Origin: Limonium bicolor
Taxonomy: Eukaryota > Streptophyta > Magnoliopsida > Caryophyllales > Plumbaginaceae
Length of the DNA stretch: 64,000 nt
Assembly (NCBI GenBank): GCA_023374045.1
Contig: CM041776.1
Coordinates: 123,285,733-123,349,732 of the forward strand
Direction: 5' to 3'
Part shown: positions 32,943 through 44,837 of the stretch, one piece after another
How positions within the stretch are numbered: the stretch's first letter is position 1
Layout of the letters: each line of letters begins with the position of its first letter
Notes under the pieces: generated by a model
The model's database searches: none
Told to the model about the DNA's origin: nothing
The model's input: only the letters and a program-made list of their open reading frames with translations
Position numbers and translations under genes: made by a program

Positions 32943-35002
32943 ATGTCCCAGAAACCCATTTTAGCATGTGGTCCGGGTTTGTAAACAAGTACATAAACCC
33001 GGACTAATGCAAAAACAAGGCAGAATGGTTGTTCCGGGATTGGTCCGGGTTTGTAACCCCGTACACAAAACCCTGACCAGTCTAAAAATTGTCCAGAAAG
33101 TGTTTTTAAGTGTTGTTATGATAGGGAATTGATTGGGGATGGTTTTAAATGATGATTAGGCCTTGTTTGGTGACTTTTAAAGGCCATTGGAAGTATAAAC
33201 AAGTTTGAGAGTGAATGTGTAAGTTGTGAACTTTAGATCACATAAGTAAGTTAAAGATAACGGGACAACGGGGTAAGTACGGGAGTAATATTAGCTTACA
33301 TACCATATGTCATGATGTTAATAAAAACATTTGAAATACTACCAGTTGTTCGAAAACTACCCGGGGAGCGTGAGACGATGCGTTGGAGTGAATCCTCGGG
33401 GACACGGTAGAGTAACTCATGGTGTAAGGTATGGTTTTCTTGCAACCTGTGTCCTACCGGGTTACACCGGCTTGTATGCCAGCTTGATTTTCTGAATGTT
33501 TTCCACCTTACAAGATAACGCATGTAATGAGTTTACAGTAATTCAATTATGTGGCGTACTTTGTTCCGATACCGTTTAACCTCGAATATATGTTAAACTG
33601 TAGTTAACCAACCTTAGGATCACATAAGAGATCGGTATTCGGATTTAAACGTCCCAACCTACGGGAACGTTCTAACTACGGCGTTCTGTGCGTTAATTGT
33701 GTAATATGGTTGTGTGCGATGGGTATTGTTCCTTTAGTATGTCGTTATTTAACGATTGTTGTTATTCATGTATGTCGAATGGTATGTTAACTCCCTTGTT
33801 GTTTGACTAAGTTTGTAACACCATATGGTGTCATGATGTGATAAGTTCCATAAGGGAACTTCTAACTAAAATATATTATGGGGGTGAGGAATCTGGGGCG
33901 TCCCGGTCGTGCACGTGTGTTTGGGAGTTGATATCTATAATTGATTTAACTTCCTCTCTGTTTGGTTGTCTTTCCTTCTTGGATTACAATCACCCACAAG
34001 CCTAATAAGAGGCTTTTCTACCTTGATTATTATTCGGGGCTAGGGGATTTGTGTATGGTGTGATCGGGTTTATATTAAGACTGACACATCAAAGTAAAAT
34101 TATTGTGTATGGTGTAATCGGGCCTATATTATGGCCGACACATCTAAGTAAAGTAAATATGTACGGCGTGTTTGGACCTATATTTTATCTGACACATCTT
34201 CAGTAAAGTGTACGTTCTCTAAGAAGAACGGTATTATGTAGTGTATATGTTATTACGTGATGTGTGTTGCTATGTTGTGTATGTTGATCACCGAAATCAA
34301 CCCCATATTAATATAAGATGTAAATATGTGTAACCCGAATAGACGGGTAAGTGTCAACCAATAAGAATGGAGCCCTTGAAGTAAAACCCCTCATGGTCTA
34401 AAGACCAAGTAAAGTGATTTAGTGAACGTCAATGTGTTATACTTGATAACCGTGTTTCTGTGTTGATTACCTGTTGTTTGTAATGTGTGTTTATAGCTTT
34501 TCATGCATGATTTAAATATAATCAACCGCATGCTCACACAACAATTAGGTGTGCGTGGTCCGGTAGTATGCGGGTTGCACGATTATCATACCAGCAAAGG
34601 TGCTGAGCCCCTTTGGAGCCACCCATTACTTTTCAGGTACAAAGAAGTCGTCCTTCGTTCAAGAGTAGGACGGGAATGGCAGAGCATGGGTAGTGTATGT
34701 TGTGTTAGGCATATTTGTTAGTAAAGTGAGACCGAACTTGTTATCAGAAATGGAATGTAATAGACTCGGTACAGTTGGATTGTAATGTATTTGTTTTCAG
34801 TTTAGAAATGGAATTGTAATGTAATGTTAAGTGTAGCGCTCGGTACTCTAGTCCATCAGACCGGTACATTATGTAAGTATTAGCCTTGTAAGCCACGTGG
34901 GTGGCTAACGGCGTGTAACACCGCCCCTTTTGATTAGTGTTTATGATGTATTTTCCGCTGCATTTACTGGCTAAGTGTAGAGTTTATAGTTGGGGTGTTA
35001 CA
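32943..35002 (+). mobile_element. 3' half of a plus-strand Tekay/Del-like LTR
   Basis: It ends TTGGGGTGTTACA like element 1. Several blocks are diverged copies of its LTR: GGTGAGGAATCTGGGGCG near 33890, CATACCAGCAAAGGTGCTGAG near 34588 and a TTTCCGCTGCATTTACTGG end. A GTCCGGGTTTGTAAAC/GTACATAAACCCGGAC array lies at 32968-33090. The 5' half is missing, presumably displaced by the minus-strand LTR that begins at 32942. AATTT follows its end and matches the uninterrupted paralogue at 51952. Confidence 0.6.
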
Positions 35003-35661
35003 AATTTAGTATGTGTTTTTGCACTTCTCTGCTGAATTGTGACAGTTTTCACTCAATACAGCTTGAGTAAACTGCTGCACATGCTTCCTTTAGTTGGCAA
35101 TTATGTATTCTATTTCACTAGCTTTAATGTCAATGAACTAAGCATGTAATGGTCAGTTTTAATGGTCACTGCCTTGCTATTTTGTACCTCTTCGTTAGAA
35201 AATTCAACTATGTGTGCCTCTGAAGCACCAAAAATAAGCAATTCTAGCAAAGTGATCGAGAGATAAGAATACATTCTTATCGACCATCACAATGGATAAA
35301 ACACAAACAACATCAATGATGCTAGGTTAGCAAGAACTAAAACTAGCAATCAGAGAATGATTATCCTTTAATTTCAATCTCAAACATTATTGTTATAAAA
35401 CAGGATATTAGACTGTTCAAAAGACTGATTAATGGGACAGAATTGTCGAGTAAAAACCGCTTATATTTCATCGGCAGACAAAGAGAGGACATGTTCTAGA
35501 TCATAAATGCATTGGTTTCTACAAAGCCTTTATCCACCTCATTACCAAAAGAAACTCAAGGATTCCAATATGAAACATAAAAAGAATAAGAACAAGTGAT
35601 ATTTGAGTAGAAAACCTGATCAACATTGCATTCATTTACACACCTCAATGAATGGGGTATG
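35003..35661. other. Low-copy flank with a duplicated segment
   Basis: 35003-35155 is a close copy of 51952-52100 (TTTAGTATGTGTTTTTGCAC onwards). No gene is recognised. The rest shows nothing identifiable. Confidence 0.7.
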
Positions 35662-35961
35662 TGATAAGTGTCCAAATGAGCATGTTTTATAGGTATATTT
35701 CATATAATATATTAACACTTTTCTTGCTCATTTCTCCACTTCGGTAGGTTTTCCTCTAGTTATGTTTTATTGGTTATCTCACAAATTTATTGGGTTAACA
35801 TGAGGAAAACCAAGCTGGGAGTAAATTAGACGAAGAGACGAACGCATAGACGCAAACGGCTCAGAAAACGGAGTCCAAACGAAGAATCTAGAGCCGGTCA
35901 AAATTCGTAGAAGAAAATATGTTCGTAGAAGAAAATATGTCACGACCACACTTGTGTCCGC

Positions 35962-36160
35962 GTGAGGACAGGCGGACAGGAGGCGGACTCTCCCTTGTGT
36001 CCGCGTCTGGCTAGGCGGACGTCAAGGTGGACAGACCAGCAACCGCTTGGTTTCAGGCGGACGTCAAGGCGGACAGACCAAGCAACCGCTTGGTTTCAGG
36101 CGGACGTCAAGGCGGACAGATCAAGCAACCGCCTGGGGATGGGCGGACGCCAAGGCGGAC
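35962..36160. repeat. GGCGGACGTCAAGGCGGACAG array, element 4 LTR
   Basis: About four units of 40-45 bp are present, of the form CAGGCGGACGTCAAGGCGGA with AAGCAACCGCTTGGTTT between. The array ends about 180 bp before the TATA box. The second copy is at 41960-42150. ORFs over it are repeat translations. Confidence 0.88.
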
Positions 36161-36340
36161 ATGACTAAAAAAACAACGCCGACAGTTTTCTTCTTCGCAT
36201 TCTGCCATATCCATCTACTCCGAGCGGCGCCTACCTTATTTCCTTCACGCGTCTTCAGCTCTGTCCCCTGCAATTAATGAGCAATCAATGAAGCAATCAA
36301 TCTGCAATCAATTCTTACGGATCTGCCTCTTCCCTTCCTC

Positions 36341-36348
36341 TATTTAAA
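36341..36348 (+). promoter_or_regulatory. TATA box of element 4 LTR
   Basis: TATTTAAA in a CCTC...CCC context, with the same box at 42328 in the 3' LTR. The likely transcription start would be about 30 bp downstream. Confidence 0.5.
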
Positions 36349-37341
36349 CCCAGCTCCTGCAACCTTAAACAGGCGTACGGAGAAAACCAGAAAATCAGAC
36401 CATCGCTCACCTCATTCCATTCTCTTCCATTAATTCTGACCCGAACACCACAACACATCATTCAGTCCCCAGAACTCAAACACTCCAAATCACTCATTCC
36501 ACATATAATAGCCTACGTACACGCTTCATTCTTCATTCTCTTCATTTCTCCATTCACCATCCACACCTCCGTACTAATATTACGTCCAACCTCTGTCTGA
36601 TTTATTACCAGTTAATATGTCAGGCTAAGGAGGATTTGCTCCGGGCGAGGGTTTAATTATGGTTTGTTAGTTGTGTAATATATATTTCTACCGGTTAAAA
36701 TAAATTCAGTTTGTTACGATTAAAGTTTTATCACGCTCCCTTTTTAATAAATTTCATCGATTTATTAAAAAGCCTTACTAAATCTGTTTTTAATCTGATC
36801 GGTGACGAACAGACAGGTTAATTAAGCCGTAAAACTGTAGGAACTTATTTTCATCGTTTAAGTTAATACAAGTTGCAAGAATAAAATTCCTCACACTCCT
36901 CTGCCGTTTATACGCATTCTGCTTGAGTTTTCATCGGACCTTGCATTTTCAGGTAAACGAGTTCTTATGAGTTTTCATTGGACCTTAAGATAATAATAGG
37001 AATCTTGCCAAATTATTTTACTAAACCGGTAGAGATAGCACAATTTATCAGATCATATTAACCTGATCCCGGAGTCCCGTTTAATTCAACTTCAGTTCAC
37101 TAAATTCAATCTGTTATTTACTTTTCAGAAACAAGTCAATTAACTCCCCCCTTTAGTGACAGCTTAGGTACTACTTATTTCACTATAAGTCCCACGGTTC
37201 GATATCCGGTCGCTTACACTTAACTATACTACAACGACCGGGATTTGTTTGCAGCCCGACGGATATTTTGAGTTTTAATTTCTTTTCTTTTATTTTAATT
37301 ACTCCAGTTCTAACAACTCACGATATAAACGTTCTGCAAAA

Positions 37342-37359
37342 TGGCGCTGTTGCCGGGGA
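37342..37359 (+). other. Element 4 primer-binding site (Asp-tRNA type)
   Basis: TGGCGCTGTTGCCGGGGA, three bases after the LTR end, differs from the element 3 site by one base (C to T). Confidence 0.8.
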
Positions 37360-37889
37360 CTTGATTTATTCTAGTCCCTAAGCCCCGGTTAATTCACCTG
37401 TTATAATATAATCATCTGTTAATATTATTTTGTTGTTAATCTAATTTTGGACATCTAACTTTGGACTACGGACATGTGACTTCTAACATCTAATTACTAA
37501 CTCTTTATATTATTGTCATTTAATTTCCATTGTCCTTAACATTTAATTTCCTTTGTCCTTCAATTTCCAGTATACTAACTTCAAATTTCCAGTATACTAA
37601 CTACTAACTTTAATTTTCTGTCATTTCTTTCCATTGTCATTTCAATTTTCTGTCATTTCTTTCCATTGTCTCTAACTACTAACTTATAATTTTTGTCAAC
37701 TAATTCCTAACATTTTTATTTATTCTAACACATAACAAGTTTCTTTTCTCTGTTTTGAGTGGTGAATGCCTTTTACCAGGTCAAACAGCCTCCCAGAAAA
37801 TATTAATAATCACACGGTTGGTTACAATCCAGAGACGAACTCAACAAAACATTACCACCACAGTGACACAATCTGACCCGGAAACTAAC
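37360..37889 (+). other. Element 4 leader
   Basis: AT-rich untranslated region with a few imperfect repeats of CTAACTACTAACTTTAATTTTCTGTCATTTC type. No gene is seen. Confidence 0.55.
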
Positions 37890-39539
37890 ATGGCATCTAC
37901 ACCAGCGACAGTTCGAAATATCAACAGGTCGTCTAACCAAGGACAACAGCCTGCTATCATCCTTCCTCACCTTAGCCCATCCGAATACGATGAGTGGCAG
38001 AAGCTGAAGCCATATCATCAAATCAGATGTGTAAAGGAGTTGGGCATGTTTGATGGTTCCAGTCCAGACGAAGCCCTGTTACATGTTACTAAATTCTTGC
38101 AACATGCCAACAGTTTAACTGCAACCGACGCAGTACTCCAGTACGCAAGATTGTCATTATTCCCTCACAGCCTGACGGGAAGTGCGAGCAAGTGGTATCA
38201 TAGCCTGACACCAAGTACCATTGGTACTTGGGATGACATGGCCACCAAGTTCTACGACAAATTCCTACCCCCGAGCCGAACGTTGGAGATGATTGCTGAA
38301 ATTTATAATTTCAAGCAACCAGGGTCGGAGAATATTTGTGAAACTTGGGACTGTTTCAAAGGTCTACTACTTACTTGTCCTCACCATGGTCTGACGAAAG
38401 AACAAGTATCACAATTGTTCTACAAAGGCTTGATCGGTTCGTGCAGAACAATGGTACTGTCCTCGTTAGGGGCTGACATTCTGAAAAAACCAGGAGCACA
38501 ATTTCTGAACAGCATGGAGTCTCTCTGTGAAGAAATCAGAGACTGGGCCTCCGGTGGATCAAGGAGCGGTACTCCAGGTTTATACCATGTTGGGGAAAGT
38601 GATAACAAGTTTGACCAGCTGATGAAAAGCCATGAGCAACTCATGGAAAGCAATGCTCAGCAGGCAACAAAAGTAAGTACTCTGCAGAAAGTGGTTGAGC
38701 AGATGGCTATGAACTCCTACCCCCAGCAAGCTAAGTCGATGATTTCCCGATCATCTACAACCCCTCCAGGCTATGCACCTCTGTCCCAATCGTCTCCTGT
38801 TATTTCTTGTATGCAATGTGGTGGGCCTCATGACTATGAACAATGCCCCCAGCTACAAGAATTGAAAGCAGCAGAGGAGGCAAACTATCTCACCAACAAT
38901 TCAGGATACAGACAACCTTGGCAACGTAACATGCAATCCAACCTTCGCTACTCAAACACCGACAATATCCAAAACCCACATACACTTCAACCATCTCAAA
39001 ATTACAGACCTCAGTCCAATTTCCAAGGAGGCCAAAGGCAATATCAGCAACATCCTTATGGCAATGAAGCTTCTTCGATTCGACCAACTCAACCTCCTTC
39101 GAATCCTGAGTCTGAAATGTCTCAAATGCAAGAGATGTTTAAAGCAATGATGGGTAAGTCCCAAGACACGCAAGAGGAGGTCGCAGCTCTGCGCAACGAC
39201 CAAAAAGCCTTGCAGTCTCAAATACAACAACTTCTAACTCAACAAAGGCCACCTGGTAAATTTCCCTCACAAACCAATCCAAATCCAAAAGAGTATGCAA
39301 GTGCAATTTACGTAGTGGACCAGCCCATCACAATAGCTCAAAAGGAGCAACAACCCGAGAGTGAAATGGTCCCTGAAGTGGAGCAGCAGGCCGAGGAAGA
39401 ATACCTCGACATGAACCAATTGAAGCTCTATGCCAAATTAGTTGCGATAAACGAAATGATGGAAGGTCCACTAGACCTTACATCACAGCAACCGGAGAGC
39501 AAACTGGTACATATAGTGGACGACTTACCTGGGGATTGA
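37890..39539 (+). CDS. gag: Element 4 Gag (Athila-like)
   Basis: 549 codons from the first ATG, MASTPATVRNINRSS. The frame is open 45 codons further upstream but has no ATG there. The capsid domain lies at about residues 45-200 (HQIRCVKELGMFDGSSPDE, YARLSLFPHSLTGSASKWYH, WDDMATKFYDKFLPPS, ENICETWDCFKGLLLTCPHH). A zinc knuckle CMQCGGPHDYEQC (CX2CX3HX4C, the Athila spacing) is near residue 307. A Q/N-rich stretch and a helix EEVAALRNDQKALQSQIQQ follow at about 430-450. The C-terminus is the EQQPESEMV ... MNQLKLYAKLV block shared with element 3. The TGA stop comes from a single-base deletion relative to the element 3 sequence, after which the acidic region continues in another frame. Gag may be functional in trans. 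Confidence 0.88.
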   Translation: MASTPATVRNINRSSNQGQQPAIILPHLSPSEYDEWQKLKPYHQIRCVKELGMFDGSSPDEALLHVTKFLQHANSLTATDAVLQYARLSLFPHSLTGSASKWYHSLTPSTIGTWDDMATKFYDKFLPPSRTLEMIAEIYNFKQPGSENICETWDCFKGLLLTCPHHGLTKEQVSQLFYKGLIGSCRTMVLSSLGADILKKPGAQFLNSMESLCEEIRDWASGGSRSGTPGLYHVGESDNKFDQLMKSHEQLMESNAQQATKVSTLQKVVEQMAMNSYPQQAKSMISRSSTTPPGYAPLSQSSPVISCMQCGGPHDYEQCPQLQELKAAEEANYLTNNSGYRQPWQRNMQSNLRYSNTDNIQNPHTLQPSQNYRPQSNFQGGQRQYQQHPYGNEASSIRPTQPPSNPESEMSQMQEMFKAMMGKSQDTQEEVAALRNDQKALQSQIQQLLTQQRPPGKFPSQTNPNPKEYASAIYVVDQPITIAQKEQQPESEMVPEVEQQAEEEYLDMNQLKLYAKLVAINEMMEGPLDLTSQQPESKLVHIVDDLPGD

Positions 39540-40545
39540 GTTACTCTTTACCACCACCCCCGTTCGAAAATGAGCAAACGGCATCAAATCTTCTGTTTGA
39601 GCTTGAGGACAAGCCATCAGAGGACAACTTCTACCTTAACTTCATGGAGTCTCCTCCCTCTGAAGTCAATTACCATTATTTTCCCTCCTTCTCTGTGCTA
39701 TATCCAGAAAATGAGGATAGTTACATCCTCAAAAATGAAGAGGAGGAAATGCTCGCTGTCAGAACATCCAAACAAAATACCAATATCACCTTCAAGGAAC
39801 CACCTCCCTCTGAAGTTGAATTCAATCAAGGCTTCCTATGAGCCTCTCAAAGAAGACGAGGATTATTACATCCTCAAATTTGAAGAGGAAAAGCCATCCA
39901 ACTTTGATCTTCATCTGGAGGATCACAGCCTTCCCCTCTTATGCAACAAAGAATTAGGGTGGAAACTCGAAGTCAGCTCGCTAAGTGAGAAGGCCACCTT
40001 TCCATTTGATCCAGGGTCAGAATTTGAAGATACAAATTTCCCCGAAGTTCTCCCTGAACCACTCAACGCAGTTAAGGATGTCTTCATCCTTAAATTTGAA
40101 TGGGCGTCTCCATAACTAGATGATACTCACACTAAGGATCATCCATTGAAAAATTTGGGCCCTTCGAAAGAAAAATAATGCCCACCCAACCCACCCGTTG
40201 AAGCCCACTTCCACCTTCATTTTCATTCCGGGGGAGGAAATTTACATCCTCGACTCTGAGCAAGCACCACCACTACCATCTTGCATCCATACGGCTAAAC
40301 AACAAAAGGAGAATGTTTACATTCTCCAATTTGAGGAAGCACTACAACCATCACCCGGTTTTCAATACAATATTAATGGCAGCAAACATCTCCTTCAAAA
40401 CCAGGTTTTGTGGAGTTTGAATTTTCCTACTGTAATTATTGCCGTAATACTTTGTTTTGATCCAGGTGGTTCGGTCCAACACATTGCCATTTTCCTGTTC
40501 CCGGTACTACCATTGTCAACATTCATTTATGATCCGGGATAATAA
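39540..40545 (+). pseudogene. Acidic YILxFEE-repeat region of element 4 (frameshifted)
   Basis: The region continues the element 3-type acidic protein in shifting frames: SYSLPPPPFENEQ and FMESPPSEVNYHYFPSF in one frame to about 39840, then DYYILKFEEEKPSNFDLHLE, VFILKFEWAS, IYILDSEQAP and VYILQFEEAL in others, separated by stops near 40113 and 40178. At least five YILxFEE-type motifs are visible, more than in element 3. In the progenitor this was probably the C-terminal extension of Gag. No enzymatic motif is present. Confidence 0.65.
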
Positions 40546-41610
40546 AGAACATACGTCTAGCTAGAGACGTTAAACCCGGGCAGCTTGGTGGGAGTCAACC
40601 CACTATCTATCTTTTATCTTTCCTTTAATTTAATGTTGTTTTCTTTTTTGTACTATATTTCCCTTTTATTTGTTATAATAAAATGCAGGTTTTACTTGAG
40701 TTCTTCTTGCTGTGTAGAATATTCTTTACAGGTTCATTTCATGACATTCCACAGCTGCACTCAAGTGTGGGGGAGCTCTACACACTCTACGAAATCTGGG
40801 GAGTACACTCCTTCCTTTATTAATTGCATGCCCTATTAATTTAATTCCATCTACGCAATGAGGGCATTGTTTGAGCTTAAGTGTGGGGGAAGAGCCTTTT
40901 CAGGGCATTTTGTGCTTAGATTGTTTAAATCTCTCTGCTTATCTTGCATTTGTTCAAAAATTAAAATTATTTACCCTGCTAATGTAGGTTGTTCTCTTTA
41001 AAAACAAATACTATTATGAATTGTGGGATAAATGGTACAAATTTTAAAAATTTTCATTTGATTACTTTTGAGGAGCATTTTTCTTATGCGGTGTGACCAA
41101 ATAATCTGCTAATGGTTGGATTTTATTGCTCAGGGTTTCTTTCTGTCTTCTCTCTTAGGGATTGCTAAGGGGTACTTCTCTGTTTAAAAAAGAAAGAAGA
41201 ATACAAAAAAATAAGGGACTTGCGAGACACCATTGGTAACCAACAAAGAGAGTTGAGTGTTCTTGAATACAAAGGCGTTATGCCTACATTTTCTCATCCC
41301 TTATGCAAAAGTGAAGCAAATGCATAAATCTTTTCTTCCTTTTGTTTTCTCCTCAATGCACATTCTTGAGAGAAGTTGGCCATGGTAAAAGTTCTTAGAG
41401 TCACCTAAACAAAAGAAACATTGAAGTACCTTAGATCATACCCCGAAACTCTATATTTTGTTTTTACCCTGAGCACACCTATGCCACCAGCAAGTAATTT
41501 GTCACACTCCTTAATAAGTTAAAAAGATCATGAATTGTTCACCTCTTTATCCTACCCTTCATAATAATATTTGTTAGTATTGAGCATTCCCTACTTACTT
41601 GGGTACGTGG
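40546..41610 (+). other. Element 4 3' region, non-coding
   Basis: Collinear with 18240-19719 of element 3, with AAGTGTGGGGGAG near 40763 and 40880. No gene is seen. Confidence 0.6.
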
Positions 41611-41649
41611 TTTTGCTTGAGGACAAGCAAAAAGATAAGTGTGGGTGTG
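41611..41649 (+). other. Element 4 hairpin and polypurine tract
   Basis: The TTTTGCTTG stem, AGGA loop and CAAGCAAAA (41611-41632) are followed by GATAAGTGTGGGTGTG and the 3' LTR. Confidence 0.8.
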
Positions 41650-43318
41650 TGATAAGTGTCCAAATGAGCATGTTTTATAGGTATATTTCATATAATATAT
41701 TAACACTTTTCTTGCTCATTTCTCCACTTCGGTAGGTTTTCCTCTAGTTATGTTTTATTGGTTATCTCACAAATTTATTGGTTTAACATGAGGAAAACCA
41801 AGCTGGGAGTAAAGTAGACGAAGAGACGAACGCATAGACGCAAACAGCTCAGAAAACGGAGTCTAAACGAAGAATCTAGAGCCGGTCAAAATTCGTAGAA
41901 GAAAATATGTTCGTAGAAGAAAATATGTCACGACCACACTTGTGTCCACGTGAGGACAGGCGGACAGGGAGGGGACTCTCCCTTGTGTCCGCTCTGGCTA
42001 GGCGGACGTCAAGGCGGACAGACCAGCAACCGCTTGGTTTCAGGCGGACATCAAGGCGGACAGACCAAGCAACCGCTTGGTTTCAGGCGGACGTCAAGGC
42101 GGACAGATCAAGCAACCGCCTGGGGATGGGCGGACGCCAATGCGGACATGACTAAAAAAACAACGCCGACAGTTTTCTTCTTCGCATTCTGCCATATCCA
42201 TCTACTCCGAGCGGCGCCTACCTTATTTCCTTCACGCGTCTTCAGCTCTGTCCCCTGCAATTAATGAGCAATCAATGAAGCAATCAATCTGCAATCAATT
42301 CTTACGGATCTGCCTCTTCCCTTCCTCTATTTAAACCCAGCTCCTGCAACCTTAAACAGGCGTACGGAGAAAACCAGAAAATCAGACCATCGCTCACCTC
42401 ATTCCATTCTCTTCCATTAATTCTGACCCGAACACCACAACACATCATTCAGTCCCCAGAACTCAAACACTCCAAATCACTCATTCCACATATAATAGCC
42501 TACGTACACGCTTCATTCTTCATTCTCTTCATTTCTCCATTCACCATCCACACCTCCGTACTAATATTACGTCCAACCTCTGTCTGATTTATTACCAGTT
42601 AATATGTCAGGCTAAGGAGGATTTGCTCCGGGCGAGGGTTTAATTATGGTTTGTTAGTTGTGTAATATATATTTCTACCGGTTAAAATAAATTCAGTTTG
42701 TTACGATTAAAGTTTATCACGCTCCCTTTTTAATAAATTTCATCGATTTATTAAAAAGCCTTACTAAATCTGTTTTTAATCTGATCGGTGACGAACAGAC
42801 AGGTTAATTAAGCCGTAAAACTGTAGGAACTTATTTTCATCGTTTAAGTTAATACAAGTTGCAAGAATAAAATTCCTCACACTCCTCTGCCGTTTATACG
42901 CATTCTGCTTGAGTTTTCATCGGACCTTGCATTTTCAGGTAAACGAGTTCTTATGAGTTGTCATCGGACCTTAAGATAATAATGGAATCTTGCCAAATTA
43001 TTTTACTAAACGGTAGAGATAGCACAATTTATCAGATCATTAACCTGAACCCGGAGTCCCGTTTAATTCAACTTCAGTTCACTAAATTCAATCTGTTATT
43101 TACTTTTCAGAAACAAGTCAATTAACCCCCCTTTAGTGACAGCTTAGGTACTACTTATTTCACTATAAGTCCCACGGTTCGATATCCGGTCGCTTAGACT
43201 TAACTATACTACAACGACCGGGATTTGTTTGCAGCCCGACGGATATTTTGAGTTTTAATTTCTTTTCTTTTATTTTAATTACTCCAGTTCTAACAACTGA
43301 CGATATAAACGTTCTGCA
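41650..43318 (+). repeat. Element 4 3' LTR
   Basis: A 1669-bp direct repeat of 35662-37338, followed by target duplication GTATG. Confidence 0.95.
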
Positions 43319-43614
43319 GTATGTCAACAAGTTCTCCAATAACATTGTGATCGATACTTGCCAGCTACAAAATGGTCAAATTAGTTGAAAGAGATACATT
43401 AATAAGACAATGAGTGTGAAATTAATACAAATATATATACACAACTTGCAACAAAAAAGGTGGTGCTTTGTTAAGATTCCAAAAAATCTTTCGATTATTT
43501 CATGCCAACTATTAGAAATAACCCTAAGGCTCATCTCATGAAAGAATGAGCTACCAACCTAAATAGCATTGAACAATATTATCATTCTTAAGTGTGAACA
43601 ACCCATTATGATTA
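43319..43614. other. Unassigned low-copy DNA
   Basis: Continuation of the locus entered by element 4. No gene or repeat is recognised. Confidence 0.5.
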
Positions 43615-43985
43615 CAGTATAAAAAAACGGGTTTACCTACAGACATTTCCGTGGGTAAGTCGTAGGTAATCGTTTATACCCACGGAATACCTACGGAAAG
43701 TATCCGTGGGTAAATGCCTCGTCGGTAAATTAGTTACCCACCAAAATATAATCCCGTCGGTAATTACCGACAAAATACCCACGGCTTCTCTCGTTGTTAA
43801 ATGCCTACGGAAAAGTCCACGATAAATACCCACAGAATACTAACGGATATAATGTTAGTTTGTAACGTGTATAGCCACGGAATACCTACGAGAAAAATAC
43901 CCACAAAACATCCTCGTAGGTATTACCTACGGATTACCCACTAACAGTGTTTTGTTTTCCTGTATAGTTTACCCACGGAATACCA
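43615..43985. mobile_element. CACTA-like terminal fragment
   Basis: Dense short repeats of CCGTGGGTAA, ACCTACGGAA and ACCCACGG occur in both orientations, as in subterminal regions of CACTA transposons. CAGTATAAAAAAACGGG at the left and GTTTTCCTGTATAG near 43955 resemble degraded CACTA ends. No transposase or clear target duplication is seen. Confidence 0.45.
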
Positions 43986-44259
43986 ACGAAAAAACTTCCC
44001 ACGTCTGCAGCAGCAGAAGCTTTGATTTATCTCTGCAGAAAAACAGCAGCAGCGACAGTGATTTATCTCTGCATACACAAGAAGAGAATGAGGTGAGACG
44101 TGTGTATGGTCCTTGTTCGGCTGAAACAAGAAGATAAGTTCGAGTATATTACCAATACCTGAATGTTCCCGTCTTCAATCTGGTGAGCGAAATGCTGCAG
44201 CAGCAGTGGTTTATCTCTACATATACAAGAAGAGAATGAAGATTGAAGATGGGAACAAG
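43986..44259. other. GCAGCAG-containing flank, two diverged copies of a segment
   Basis: A segment with AGCAGCAG, TTTATCTCT and ACAAGAAGAGAATGA occurs at about 44040-44095 and again at 44193-44240. It ends with the target duplication ACAAG (44255-44259) of element 5. Confidence 0.5.
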
Positions 44260-44487
44260 ATAAGTGTGAAAACATATGGCTTTTTAGGGTTTAAATACCT
44301 TATAATTGTAACAATTCAGCAATGTTTCCCACTATGATGTGTTTTTCCAAAGATTGATGCTTGAAAGAACTGATGTGTATATATGTTAAATGCGGAAAAA
44401 CCCAGGAAATAAAGATTATACAGCATAAGGATTACAACACAAACAAACGGGGAACAAATCAGGACAGAGACAGAAGAAAAATTGGTC

Positions 44488-44650
44488 TTGTCCGGATTGG
44501 TTTGGCCGGACACAAAGCGGACATCTCATGTCCGGACTACTGGGCCGGACGCCAATCCGGACATGACTAAAAATTCCAGATCGAGAGTCGAGATCCAGAT
44601 CTGAAAACTCTGTGTACGTCCGGATCGGACACAATCCGGACACTCCGGAC
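44488..44650. repeat. CCGGAC/GTCCGG array upstream of the element 5 TATA box
   Basis: About ten GTCCGG, CCGGAC and GCGGAC motifs in both orientations end about 180 bp before TATATAAA. A second cluster (45030-45145) lies downstream. Copies in the 3' LTR are 48586-48750 and 49138-49260. Confidence 0.85.
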
Positions 44651-44829
44651 GTCACACCAGAATTGAAAAATAAAAAGCACGCACCGGATAATTAGCCTTT
44701 CGGCTAATTATCGAACAGACAGGCGGCGAGTAAACAGGGGAGCGGCGCATTAATGAAGAAGACTCCAACTCTCTCAATCAAACATCCTTTACCAAACTTC
44801 CACTAATTTCTGTTTTCAATTCCTAACCC

Positions 44830-44837
44830 TATATAAA
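44830..44837 (+). promoter_or_regulatory. TATA box of element 5 LTR
   Basis: CCCTATATAAACCCCC context; the same box is at 48929 in the 3' LTR. Confidence 0.6.

Larger units (their letters stand above)
35662..37338 (+). repeat. Element 4 5' LTR
   Basis: A 1677-bp LTR with a GGCGGAC array at 35962-36160 and a TATTTAAA box at 36341. Its start (TGATAAGTGTCCAAATGAGC) is related to that of element 3. Confidence 0.95.
35662..43318 (+). mobile_element. Element 4: Athila-like LTR element with gag but no pol
   Basis: It runs TGATAAGTGTCC to AACGTTCTGCA with target duplication GTATG at 35657-35661 and 43319-43323. LTRs 35662-37338 and 41650-43318 are nearly identical apart from small indels. It has a primer site of Asp type, one long gag ORF and a decayed acidic region. 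No protease, RT or integrase is present, so it depends on a helper for these. Confidence 0.92.

Noticed and set aside
37755..37889. Upstream 45 codons of the element 4 gag frame
   Set aside because: There is no ATG; the frame begins at TTG. The first ATG is 37890, and the upstream residues do not look like Gag.
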